DNA of 16,210 nt from JAUJNH01 sp038253125 (GTDB lineage: Bacteria > Actinomycetota > Acidimicrobiia > Acidimicrobiales > JAUJNH01). The stretch spans positions 1 to 16,210 of the forward strand of contig JBBSHM010000058.1 of NCBI GenBank assembly GCA_038253125.1, in the 5' to 3' direction. A program made the translations under genes and the position numbers. The notes under the pieces were generated by a model. That model had not been told where the DNA came from, made no database searches, and saw nothing but the letters and a program-made list of their open reading frames with translations. Of the stretch, positions 8,761 through 14,685 are shown one piece after another (within the stretch, counting starts at the first letter, position 1; each line of letters begins with the position of its first letter).

Positions 8761-8981
8761 CGTCGGGACGTAGCGTTCTGGCGCGCCAGTTGTCCGGTCG
8801 TTCTGGCGCGCCAGTTGGTGTCGTCGGGACGTAGCGTTCTGGCGCGCCAGTTTGCCGGTCGTTCTGGCGCGCCAGTTGGTGTCGTCGGGACGTAGCGTTC
8901 TGGCACGCCAGTTTGCCGGTCGTTCTGGCGCGCCAGTTGGTGTAGTCGGGACGTGGCGTTCTGGCGCGCCAGTTGGCCGGT
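8761..8981. repeat. 61-bp tandem repeat (3.6 units) carrying seven 12-bp palindromes
   Basis: Units start at 8761, 8822, 8883 and 8944, exactly 61 bases apart, each opening with CGTCGGGACG (AGTCGGGACG in the last). Every full unit carries two copies of CGTTCTGGCGCGCCAGTT. The self-complementary core CTGGCGCGCCAG sits at 8778, 8803, 8839, 8864, 8900, 8925 and 8961, so spacing alternates strictly 25, 36, 25, 36, 25, 36. Only the copy at 8900 has a base change (CTGGCACGCCAG). The last unit breaks off after its first palindrome. I did not find the 12-bp core elsewhere in the window by eye, although its inner GGCGCGCC occurs by chance in coding DNA (near 8045, 9797 and 12843). It could be an operator cluster, a protein-loading site or a selfish repeat; the sequence does not decide. 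Confidence 0.95.
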
Positions 8982-9028
8982 GGGTCCGGCGGATCGGCTG
9001 CCGTCTGGCTGGGCCGGTGATTTGGCCA

Positions 9029-9061
9029 GGCAGAGGTGTCGCTGGGGCCGCCTCCTCTGCC
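9029..9061 (+). other. Possible hairpin upstream of the PNPT-like gene
   Basis: GGCAGAGG (9029–9036) and CCTCTGCC (9054–9061) are perfect inverted repeats around a 17-base loop. They end 11 bases before the AGGAGG Shine–Dalgarno of the next gene. No T-run follows. It could be a 5'-UTR structure or chance in GC-rich DNA. Confidence 0.35.
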
Positions 9062-9089
9062 CGGGTGGGGTCAGGAGGGTGGCCGTAGC

Positions 9090-9911
9090 GTGCGGGGTGT
9101 GGGGCGGGCGACGGTCTGGTTCTGCGCCGGGCTGGCAGTCGGGGCGGTGGCGTTGCGGGTGCTGCGGCCGGTTGTGGACCGACCCGAGCTGCGGCGGGTG
9201 AACGCGACCGGGCGGACCGTGGCGACCGCCGGAGGGTTGGCGCCGCTGGCCAGCGTCCTCGTCGTGGCCGGCGCCATCGGCCGGCAGGAACGCGGTGCGT
9301 GGCGAGCCACTGCGGTGGCCTGCGGTGGCCTGGGTTTGGCCGGGCTGGTCGATGACCTGGTGGGGGAGGGGGGCGGTACCGGCGGTCCCCGGGGCCTCGC
9401 CGGGCACCTGGGCCGGCTGCGCCAGGGCCAGGTGACCACCGGGATGCTCAAGGTGGCTGCCGGCGCCCTCAGCGGGATCGGGGCGGCGGCGGCTTCGGCG
9501 GGCCCCCGTCACGCCGTGGAGGTGGTCGAGGCAGGCGCAGTGGTGGCCCTGGCCGCCAACCTCGGGAACCTCCTCGACCGGGCGCCGGGGCGAACGACCA
9601 AGGTGGCGCTCTTGGCGGCGGCGGAGCTGCTGGCCGACGGCCGCCTGCCGGCGGGGCCGGCCTTCGCTGTCGGCGCCACGGCCGCCACCCTCGGCCAGGA
9701 CCTGGGCGAGATGGTGATGCTCGGCGACACCGGCGCCAACCTCGTCGGCGCCGCGCTCGGCGTTGCGCTGGTAGACCAGCTCGGTCGGAACGGCCGGCGC
9801 GCCGCCCTGCTCGCCCTCGTGGGACTGACGCTGGCCAGCGAACGCTGGTCGTTCAGCACCGCCATTGCCCGGACGCCACTCCTCTCCTGGATGGACGAGC
9901 TGGGCCGTTGA
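9090..9911 (+). CDS. MraY/WecA-like polyprenyl-phosphate sugar-phosphate transferase (PNPT/GT4) family
   Basis: The product has 273 residues with about eight hydrophobic segments. It carries degenerate but ordered marks of the PNPT superfamily, whose members move a sugar-1-phosphate from a UDP-sugar to a polyprenyl phosphate in the inner membrane. These are RVNATGRTVATAGGL (37–50), the Mg-binding Asp pair in GLVDDL (85–90), HLGRLRQGQVTTGMLK (106–121), NLGNLLDRAPGR (157–168; compare N-x-x-N-x-x-D), and GDTGANLVGAALG (212–224; compare GDSGS). The C-terminal SERWSFSTAIARTPLLSWMDELGR segment is, as I recall, conserved in a PNPT subgroup found near steAB-type genes. At 273 residues it is shorter than MraY (~320–360), so some helices are missing. 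GTG 9090 was chosen for the AGGAGG 11 bases upstream; GTG 9036 or 9099 are alternatives. Substrate unknown; with the preceding GT2 fusion it may act in a lipid-linked glycan pathway (inference). Confidence 0.7.
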   Translation: MRGVGRATVWFCAGLAVGAVALRVLRPVVDRPELRRVNATGRTVATAGGLAPLASVLVVAGAIGRQERGAWRATAVACGGLGLAGLVDDLVGEGGGTGGPRGLAGHLGRLRQGQVTTGMLKVAAGALSGIGAAAASAGPRHAVEVVEAGAVVALAANLGNLLDRAPGRTTKVALLAAAELLADGRLPAGPAFAVGATAATLGQDLGEMVMLGDTGANLVGAALGVALVDQLGRNGRRAALLALVGLTLASERWSFSTAIARTPLLSWMDELGR

Positions 9912-9926
9912 CCGGCCTGAGGCCGG
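9912..9926 (+). terminator. Short hairpin after the PNPT-like gene
   Basis: CCGGCC TGA GGCCGG is a perfect 6-bp stem with a 3-base loop, beginning on the base after the stop codon. No U-tract follows, so it is only a weak terminator candidate. Confidence 0.35.
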
Positions 9927-9935
9927 GCCATCGCC

Positions 9936-9964
9936 TCGACGCCCCCAGGCGGGCCGGGTAGGTT
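9936..9964 (+). promoter_or_regulatory. Candidate pyrG promoter
   Basis: The −10-like TAGGTT (9959–9964, fits TANNNT) lies 17 bases after a −35-like TCGACG (9936–9941). The predicted transcription start is about 9971–9973, which would coincide with the GTG of a 12-codon leader ORF (9973). It is the only promoter-like pair in the 96 bases between the PNPT-like gene and pyrG. Confidence 0.45.
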
Positions 9965-9972
9965 GGACGCCC

Positions 9973-10011
9973 GTGCGCAGTGGGCGCCACGGAGGTCAAG
10001 AGGTCACGTGA
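9973..10011 (+). CDS. Candidate leaderless 12-residue leader peptide of pyrG
   Basis: GTG at 9973 opens a 12-codon frame (VRSGRHGGQEVT). Its TGA (10009–10011) overlaps the pyrG start GTG (10008–10010) as GTGA. The GTG lies 8 bases after the −10-like TAGGTT, so a transcript beginning there could be translated without a leader. The pyrG Shine–Dalgarno-like GGAGG (9991–9995) sits inside the frame. Leaderless small ORFs with such overlaps are common in mycobacteria. Twelve codons can arise by chance, so this is a hypothesis about position and not about the peptide's function. Confidence 0.35.
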   Translation: MRSGRHGGQEVT

Positions 10012-11630
10012 CCAAGCACATCTTCGTCACCGGCGGGGTGTCGAGCTCTCTCGGAAAGGGCCTCACCGCCGCCTCGCTCGGGCGGCTGCTGAAGAGCCGC
10101 GGCCTCCGGGTCACCATCCAGAAGCTGGACCCGTACATCAACGTCGACCCGGGCACGATGAACCCGTTCGAGCACGGCGAGGTGTTCGTCACCGACGACG
10201 GCGGCGAGACCGACCTCGACCTCGGCCACTACGAGCGCTTCATCGACGAGTCGCTCACCCGCACGTCGAACGCCACCACGGGCTCGATCTACTCCACCGT
10301 GCTGGCCAAGGAGCGCCGGGGCGACTACCTGGGCAAGACCGTGCAGGTCATCCCCCACATCACCGACGAGATCAAGAACCGCATCCGTCGCCTCGGCGAC
10401 AGCGGTGACGTCGACGTGGTGATCACCGAGGTGGGCGGCACCGTCGGCGACATAGAGATCCTGCCCTTCCTCGAGGCGCTCCGGCAGCTCCGCAAGGACG
10501 CCGGCCGCGACAACGTCTGCTACCTCCACGTCACCCTGGTGCCCTACCTGGGGCCCACCGGCGAGCAGAAGACCAAGCCCACCCAGCACTCGGTCACCGA
10601 GCTGCGCAGCCGGGGCATCCAGCCTGACGTCATCGTCTGCCGCAGCGACCGCCCGATCAGCGACAGCCTGAAGCGCAAGCTGAGCATGCTCTGCGACGTG
10701 CCGCCCGAGGCGGTGATCTCGGCCATCGACTGCCGCAACATCTACGAGCTGCCGCTCACCCTGCACGAAGAGGGGCTCGACAAGGTGGTGGCCGAGCTGC
10801 TCCGCCTCGAGGAGCTGCCGGCCCACCGGGTGCCGGACCTGTCGACGTGGGAGCGGCTGGTGGAGCGGGCCGACGCTGACGGGCCGCCGGTGCGGATCGG
10901 GCTCATCGGCAAGTACGTCGACCTGCCGGATGCGTACCTGTCGGTCATCGAAGCCCTGCGCCACGCCGGGTTCCAGACCGGCGCCAAGGTCAGCGTCGAG
11001 TGGATCCAGGCCGAGGAGATCAGCCCGCTGCTGGCCCCGTCCCGCCTCGGGCGCCTCGACGGCATCGTCCTGCCCGGTGGCTTCGGCGACCGGGGGATCG
11101 AGGGCAAGATCGCCGCCGCCTCCTACGCCCGTGAGGTGGGCCTGCCCTGCCTGGGGCTGTGCCTGGGTCTGCAGGTGATGGTGATCGACCACGCCCGTGA
11201 GGTGGCCGGGCTGCCGGACGCCAACAGCCGCGAGTTCGACCCTCTCGGCGAGCACCTGGTCATCGACCTGATGGACGAGCAGCGCAACATCACCGACCTC
11301 GGGGGCACCATGCGCCTCGGCCTGTACCCGGCCCGGCTGGAGCCGGGCAGCGTGGTCGCCGGCCTGTACGGCGAGAGCCTGGTCTACGAGCGCCACCGCC
11401 ACCGCTACGAGGTCAACCCCCGCTACCGCACCCGCCTCGAGGCCAGCGGGCTGGTCTGCTCGGGCACCAGCCCCGACGACCGCCTCGTCGAGTTCGTCGA
11501 GCTTCCCGAGCACCCGTTCTGGGTCGGCACCCAGGCCCACCCCGAGTTCAAGAGCCGACCAGACCGCCCCCATCCGCTGTTCCTCGGCCTCGTCTCAGCC
11601 GCCCTGGCCCGGGCCGGGAGCCCCGCTTGA
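10008..11630 (+). CDS. pyrG: CTP synthase
   Basis: The product has 540 residues and converts UTP to CTP with glutamine and ATP, the last step of pyrimidine nucleotide synthesis. The N-terminal synthase domain opens with TKHIFVTGGVSSSLGKGLTA (P-loop) and includes QKLDPYINVDPGTMNPFEHG, the UTP/Mg site. The C-terminal class-I glutamine amidotransferase domain begins around residue 300 and carries the nucleophile Cys385 in GLCLGLQ and the His511–Pro–Glu513 of AHPEFKSRP. GTG 10008 was preferred over upstream in-frame starts (9963) because the conserved protein begins MTKHIF, with GGAGG 12 bases before. It stands apart from its upstream neighbour by 96 bases with a promoter candidate, so it probably has its own transcription. 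As I recall, mctB–pyrG–Nudix are adjacent in mycobacteria; here two extra genes separate mctB and pyrG. Confidence 0.97.
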   Translation: MTKHIFVTGGVSSSLGKGLTAASLGRLLKSRGLRVTIQKLDPYINVDPGTMNPFEHGEVFVTDDGGETDLDLGHYERFIDESLTRTSNATTGSIYSTVLAKERRGDYLGKTVQVIPHITDEIKNRIRRLGDSGDVDVVITEVGGTVGDIEILPFLEALRQLRKDAGRDNVCYLHVTLVPYLGPTGEQKTKPTQHSVTELRSRGIQPDVIVCRSDRPISDSLKRKLSMLCDVPPEAVISAIDCRNIYELPLTLHEEGLDKVVAELLRLEELPAHRVPDLSTWERLVERADADGPPVRIGLIGKYVDLPDAYLSVIEALRHAGFQTGAKVSVEWIQAEEISPLLAPSRLGRLDGIVLPGGFGDRGIEGKIAAASYAREVGLPCLGLCLGLQVMVIDHAREVAGLPDANSREFDPLGEHLVIDLMDEQRNITDLGGTMRLGLYPARLEPGSVVAGLYGESLVYERHRHRYEVNPRYRTRLEASGLVCSGTSPDDRLVEFVELPEHPFWVGTQAHPEFKSRPDRPHPLFLGLVSAALARAGSPA

Positions 11631-11632
11631 GG

Positions 11633-11693
11633 CCCCGGTTCTGTCGGGAGAAACCCCCCGCCAGGCGACAGCTTCTCCCGACAGAAGCCGGGG
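11633..11693. other. Long imperfect inverted repeat between pyrG and Nudix
   Basis: The left arm 11633–11652 (CCCCGGTTCTGTCGGGAGAA) pairs with the right arm 11673–11693, which is the exact reverse complement except for one inserted G. The loop is 20 bases. The right arm ends in GCCGGGG, four bases before the GTG of the Nudix gene, so the only Shine–Dalgarno-like GGGG for that gene lies inside the stem. No T-tract follows either arm. It may end pyrG transcription, hide the Nudix ribosome-binding site, or be a dispersed palindromic repeat. Confidence 0.8.
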
Positions 11694-11697
11694 TTCG

Positions 11698-12240
11698 GTG
11701 ACCTTCATCGCCGTCGGCGAGGACGTCGTCTATGAGAGCCGGCTGCTGCGGGTGGCCCGGGGCACGTTCCAGGCCCCCGACGGCTCGGAGTTCGAGCGGG
11801 ACGTGGTTCACCACCCGGGGTGGGTGGCCGTGGTGCCCCTAGCCGACGACGGCCAGGTCGTCTGCGTCCGCCAGTTCCGGCCCGCGGTGTCGGCCTGGCT
11901 GCTCGAGATCCCGGCGGGCATCCGCGACGTCGACGGCGAGGCCGCCGAGCTGACGGCCCGCCGTGAGCTGGCCGAGGAGGCCGGGCTGGCGGCCGAGCAC
12001 GTCGAGCTGATGGCCACCATCCACAACTCGCCTGGCTTCGCCGATGAGAAGGGCTGGGTCTTCCTGGCCACCGGGCTCTCCGAGGTGCCCCTAGACCGCC
12101 AGGGCGTGGAGGAGGACCACATGGAGGTGGTCCGGGTGCCCCTGGACGACACCGCCAGGCTGATCGCCGCCGGCGAGGTGACCGACGCCAAGACCGTCAT
12201 CGGCCTCCTCCTCGCCGCCCGCCGGCAGGAGAGCCGGTAA
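11698..12240 (+). CDS. Nudix hydrolase, ADP-ribose pyrophosphatase type
   Basis: The product has 180 residues. The Nudix box runs from G in AGIRDVDGE through AAELTARRELAEEAGL, with the RE-x-x-EE metal-binding core. It has one extra residue between the first Gly and Glu compared with G-x5-E; as I recall, the Mycobacterium tuberculosis ADP-ribose pyrophosphatase Rv1700 (GLLDVAGE) has the same spacing and the same place next to pyrG. Upstream are VRQFRPAVSAWLLEIPAG, the substrate-binding arm of ADPRases, and downstream NSPGFADEKGWVFLATGL. The likely reaction is ADP-ribose to AMP plus ribose-5-phosphate in the cytosol. GTG 11698 is the start, since an upstream start would read through the inverted repeat. 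The gene may be silenced or attenuated by that hairpin. The next gene follows 12 bases after the stop. Confidence 0.88.
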   Translation: MTFIAVGEDVVYESRLLRVARGTFQAPDGSEFERDVVHHPGWVAVVPLADDGQVVCVRQFRPAVSAWLLEIPAGIRDVDGEAAELTARRELAEEAGLAAEHVELMATIHNSPGFADEKGWVFLATGLSEVPLDRQGVEEDHMEVVRVPLDDTARLIAAGEVTDAKTVIGLLLAARRQESR

Positions 12241-12243
12241 CCT
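12238..12243 (+). promoter_or_regulatory. Possible −10 element for the DksA/TraR-like gene
   Basis: TAACCT (TANNNT) overlaps the Nudix stop codon and ends 9 bases before the ATG at 12253. No Shine–Dalgarno is present in the 12-base gap, so a leaderless transcript starting at or near the ATG is plausible. No convincing −35 was seen. Confidence 0.3.
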
Positions 12244-12252
12244 GGCTCGCCC

Positions 12253-12594
12253 ATGACCGACGTGCAGCGCAGTGACCTCCGGGCCCAGCTGGAAGCCGAG
12301 CAGGCCGACCTCGCCGCCCAGCTCTCCGAGCTCGGCGTCGGGGCCGATGCCGGCCAGGCGCTGACCTATGACGCCAACTTCGCCGACACCAGCCAGGTGA
12401 CGGCCGAAAAGGGCGAGACCGAGGCGCTGGCCGCCACGTTGCAGGAGGCGCTCGACGGCGTCGACGCCGCCCTGGTCCGCATGGACGAGGGCACCTACGG
12501 GCTGTGCGATAGGTGTCAGGCCCCGATCGCCCCGGCCCGCCTCGAAGCCATGCCGGCCGCCACGCGCTGCATGGAGCACGCCTCCCAGCCCTAG
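12253..12594 (+). CDS. DksA/TraR-family zinc-finger protein
   Basis: The product has 113 residues. The first ~75 form a helical hairpin rich in Glu, Ala and Leu (LRAQLEAEQADLAAQLSELG; ALAATLQEALDGVDAALVRMDEG), as in DksA/TraR proteins that reach into the RNA polymerase secondary channel. Residues 80–110 are the zinc finger TYGLCDRCQAPIAPARLEA…TRCMEH. The ligands are Cys85, Cys88, Cys106 and, in the fourth position, His109 where most family members have Cys. The acidic tip DANFADTSQ (40–48) is the coiled-coil loop. Actinobacterial members are mostly uncharacterised; RNA-polymerase binding is inferred from the fold. It may be leaderless or translated with the Nudix gene. It converges with the minus-strand gene at 12609 with only 14 bases between the stops. 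Confidence 0.82.
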   Translation: MTDVQRSDLRAQLEAEQADLAAQLSELGVGADAGQALTYDANFADTSQVTAEKGETEALAATLQEALDGVDAALVRMDEGTYGLCDRCQAPIAPARLEAMPAATRCMEHASQP

Positions 12595-12608
12595 CCGGCG
12601 TCGCCCGT

Positions 12609-12857
12609 TCAGGCCGTCCGGCGGCCGCCGAGTCGGTACCAGATGGTGCTCACCACGAGCCAGGCGATGTTGGGCACCGTGGCGACAGGGCGACGCAGCG
12701 CCCAGCCGAGGATGATCGCCGCCACCGCCGCAGCATGGGCGGCGAACCAGGCCGTGCGCTGCTCTCGCACCACCGGCACCCATCGCACGATGACCACGAC
12801 GGCGACTGGGTAGCCCACCACCAGCAGCGGCACGGCGGCGTCGGCGCGCCCGATCAT
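12609..12857 (-). CDS. Small membrane protein, function unknown
   Basis: The product has 82 residues. Hydrophobic stretches lie at about 8–24 (AVPLLVVGYPVAVVVIV), 38–53 (AHAAAVAAIILGWALR) and 60–74 (TVPNIAWLVVSTIWYR), with Arg-rich ends, so two or three membrane spans are expected. I do not recognise the family. The ATG overlaps the trpS stop as ATGA, which supports it as a real, translationally coupled gene. Sitting downstream of trpS says little about function. Confidence 0.65.
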   Translation of the reverse strand: MIGRADAAVPLLVVGYPVAVVVIVRWVPVVREQRTAWFAAHAAAVAAIILGWALRRPVATVPNIAWLVVSTIWYRLGGRRTA

Positions 12858-13846
12858 CGGGGCACGAGTCCGACGGCCTCGCGCACCCGGGACAAGGTGG
12901 CCTCGGCGACGGCGGTGGCCTTCTGCCTCCCGAGCGCCAGAACCGACTGCACCCCGGCCGGGTCCGAGCTGAGCTCGGCGAAACGTTGGCGGAAGGGGCG
13001 CAACAGGTCGTTGAGCGCCTCGGCCACGTCCGACTTCAGCGGGCCGTACTGGCTGTACCGTTCTGCCAGTGCCTCGGGCTCCTCCCCGGTGGCGGCAGAG
13101 AGCAGGTCCAGCAGGTTCGACACGCCCGGCTTGGCCTGCGGGTCGTAGCGCACGGCCGCCTCGGTGTCGGTGACCGCCCTCTTGACCTTGCGGGTCAGCA
13201 CCTCGGGGGGGTCCAGGAGGTCGATGGTCCCCTGCGGCGAGAGCGACGACTTCGACATCTTGGCCGTGGGCTCCTGAAGGTCCATCACCCGGGCCCCGGC
13301 CTTGGGGAAGGTGGCCTGCGGCACCACGAGCACACCTTCACCCTCAGGGCCATAGCGGGAATTGAACCGGGTGGCGGCGTCACGGGCCAGCTCGAGGTGC
13401 TGGCGCTGGTCGTCACCCACCGGCACCCGCTCGGCGTCGTACAGGAGGATGTCGGCAGCCTGCAGCGCCGGGTAGCTGAAGAGCCCGGCGGGGACGAAGT
13501 CGCGACCCTCGGCCTTGGCCTTGAACTGGGTCATCCGGGACAGCTCGCCGAAGCTGACGCTGCACTCCATCACCCAGCTCATCTCGGTGTGGGCCGGCAC
13601 GTGGGACTGCAGGAACAGGGTGCAGCGATCGGGGTCAACCCCGGCGGCCAGAACCGCCGTGGCCAGGTCCAGGGTCTTGGCCCGCAGGTCAGCGGGGTCG
13701 GGGCTGTTGATCAGGGCGTGCAGGTCGACGATGGCGTAGAAGCAGTCGTCCTCGTCCTGCATCGCCGCCCACTGGCGCAGCGCCCCGAGGTAGCTCCCGA
13801 GGTGGGGGACCCCGGTCGGCTGTATGCCCGAGAAGACCCGTCCCAT
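12854..13846 (-). CDS. trpS: Tryptophanyl-tRNA synthetase
   Basis: The product has 330 residues, the usual bacterial size, and charges tRNA-Trp. It is a class I synthetase. The HIGH-equivalent is SGIQPTGVPHLGSYLGAL, with HLGSY at 15–19, and AKMSKSSLSP holds KMSKS at 196–200. DLHAL (41–45), FLQSHVPAHTEMSWVM (78–93), YPALQAADILLY (125–136) and VPVGDDQRQHLELARD (141–156) are the conserved ATP/Trp-site and dimer segments. ATG at 13846 was chosen because the family starts two or three residues before RVFSGIQPTG; the upstream ATG at 13867 would add seven residues (MPYAPCR) not seen in the family. It diverges from scpA across 56 bases. This gene and its small partner break the Nudix-to-scpA order found in mycobacteria. 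Confidence 0.95.
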   Translation of the reverse strand: MGRVFSGIQPTGVPHLGSYLGALRQWAAMQDEDDCFYAIVDLHALINSPDPADLRAKTLDLATAVLAAGVDPDRCTLFLQSHVPAHTEMSWVMECSVSFGELSRMTQFKAKAEGRDFVPAGLFSYPALQAADILLYDAERVPVGDDQRQHLELARDAATRFNSRYGPEGEGVLVVPQATFPKAGARVMDLQEPTAKMSKSSLSPQGTIDLLDPPEVLTRKVKRAVTDTEAAVRYDPQAKPGVSNLLDLLSAATGEEPEALAERYSQYGPLKSDVAEALNDLLRPFRQRFAELSSDPAGVQSVLALGRQKATAVAEATLSRVREAVGLVPR

Positions 13847-13855
13847 GCGGCAGGG

Positions 13856-13861
13856 AGCGTA
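13856..13861 (-). promoter_or_regulatory. Possible −10 element for trpS
   Basis: On the minus strand TACGCT (TANNNT) lies 9 bases before the ATG at 13846, with no Shine–Dalgarno between them. This fits a leaderless or nearly leaderless transcript. The −35 region is not convincing. Confidence 0.28.
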
Positions 13862-13889
13862 CGGCATGCGCCCTCGAACCTCACGCGTG

Positions 13890-13895
13890 TAAGTT
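13890..13895 (+). promoter_or_regulatory. Probable −10 element for leaderless scpA
   Basis: TAAGTT (TANNNT) ends 7 bases before the GTG at 13903. That is the spacing expected if transcription starts at the start codon itself. No Shine–Dalgarno precedes the gene. The −35 is unclear (CTCGAA at 13873 is too close). Confidence 0.42.
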
Positions 13896-13902
13896 GAGCG
13901 CG

Positions 13903-14685
13903 GTGGCCTACGCCGTTTCGACGCCGGTCTTCGAGGGCCCGTTCGACCTGCTGCTCCATCTGATCTCCAACCAGCAGGTCGACGTGCACGAGATCTCCCT
14001 CACCGGCATCGTCGAGGCCTACGTGGCCGAGCTCGAGCACCTGGGCCCGCTCGACCTTGACCAGAGCAGCGAGTTCCTGCTGATCGCCGCCATCCTGATC
14101 GAGCTGAAGGCCAGGCGCCTGCTGCCCCGCCCCGAAGGCCTCGACCTGGACGACGAGCTGGCCCTGTGGGAGGAGCGGGACCTGCTGCTGGCCCGCCTCC
14201 TCGAGTGCAAGACGTTCAAGGACGCCGCCCGCACCATGGCCGGCCTGGCCGAGGCGGCGGCGCTGTCATGGCCCCGCCGGACCGGGCCCGACGAGCGGTT
14301 CGCCGATCTGGTGCCCGACCTGCTGGCCGGGGTGAGCCCGCAACGACTCAAGCGGGCGTTCCTGCGGGCGACGACCCCGAAACCGAAGCCTTCGGTCGAT
14401 CTCTCCCACGTGACCCCCGTCCGCATCAGCGTGGCCGATGCCGTCGTCGAGCTGTGCCACGAGCTGCCCCGGGTGGGCCGCATCACCTTCCGCCGGCTCA
14501 CCGCCGACCTGGTCGAGCGGGTCGACGTCGTCGTGCACTTCCTCGCCGTGCTTGAGCTGTACAAGCAGGGCCTGATCGACCTGGACCAGGCCGCCACCTT
14601 CGCTGACCTCACCGTCACCTGGACCGGCTCCGGGCCCGCCGCCGCCCGGCTGGCCATGGCCGGCGCGGACCTCTACGAAGGCTGA
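13903..14685 (+). CDS. scpA: Segregation and condensation protein A (kleisin)
   Basis: The product has 260 residues. ScpA is the kleisin that bridges the SMC dimer, with ScpB, in the bacterial condensin that organises and segregates chromosomes. The N terminus has the family signature VFEGPFDLLLHLISNQQVDVHEISLTGIVEAYV (from residue 9), followed by FLLIAAILIELKARRLLP (about 59–76), the helix contacting the SMC neck. A variable, charged middle follows. A C-terminal winged helix (about 175–255) contains RRLTADLVERVDVVVHFLAVLELYKQGLIDL, which binds the SMC head. GTG 13903 was chosen for its leaderless promoter spacing; TTG 13894 in the same frame is an alternative. scpB, commonly the next gene, is not here: a toxin–antitoxin pair follows 31 bases after the stop. 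Confidence 0.94.
   Translation: MAYAVSTPVFEGPFDLLLHLISNQQVDVHEISLTGIVEAYVAELEHLGPLDLDQSSEFLLIAAILIELKARRLLPRPEGLDLDDELALWEERDLLLARLLECKTFKDAARTMAGLAEAAALSWPRRTGPDERFADLVPDLLAGVSPQRLKRAFLRATTPKPKPSVDLSHVTPVRISVADAVVELCHELPRVGRITFRRLTADLVERVDVVVHFLAVLELYKQGLIDLDQAATFADLTVTWTGSGPAAARLAMAGADLYEG

Larger units (their letters stand above)
8651..9089. other. Non-coding region with palindrome array
   Basis: These 439 bases hold no gene I can support. The first ~110 bases (8651–8760) show no clear signal. A 61-bp tandem array fills 8761–8981. The remaining ~108 bases carry a possible hairpin (9029–9061) and a strong AGGAGG Shine–Dalgarno (9073–9078) for the next gene. All three minus-strand frames stay open across the array because the 61-bp unit lacks stop codons in each, so the resulting translations (QLARQN / TGAPER / NWRART repeats) are frame-shifted images of the same DNA repeat and not evidence of a protein. 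Confidence 0.8.

Noticed and set aside
8761..8981. CRISPR array
   Set aside because: The 25/36 spacing resembles repeat–spacer lengths, but the intervening sequences are themselves nearly identical between units, and no cas gene is in the window.
8565..9512. Long minus-strand frame through the palindrome array with NWRART/QLARQN/TGAPER repeats
   Set aside because: The repeats are the same 61-bp DNA unit read in successive frames (61 is not a multiple of 3). The frame also runs over the ends of both flanking plus-strand genes, and it lacks any domain.
9996..11573. 525-codon minus-strand frame opposite pyrG
   Set aside because: It is a shadow of the high-GC codon pattern of pyrG, whose plus-strand product is an unmistakable CTP synthase.
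13844..13903. tRNA-like T-loop (GGTTCGAGG on the minus strand)
   Set aside because: No acceptor, anticodon or D-arm pairing can be built around it. No tRNA or rRNA gene was seen anywhere in the window.
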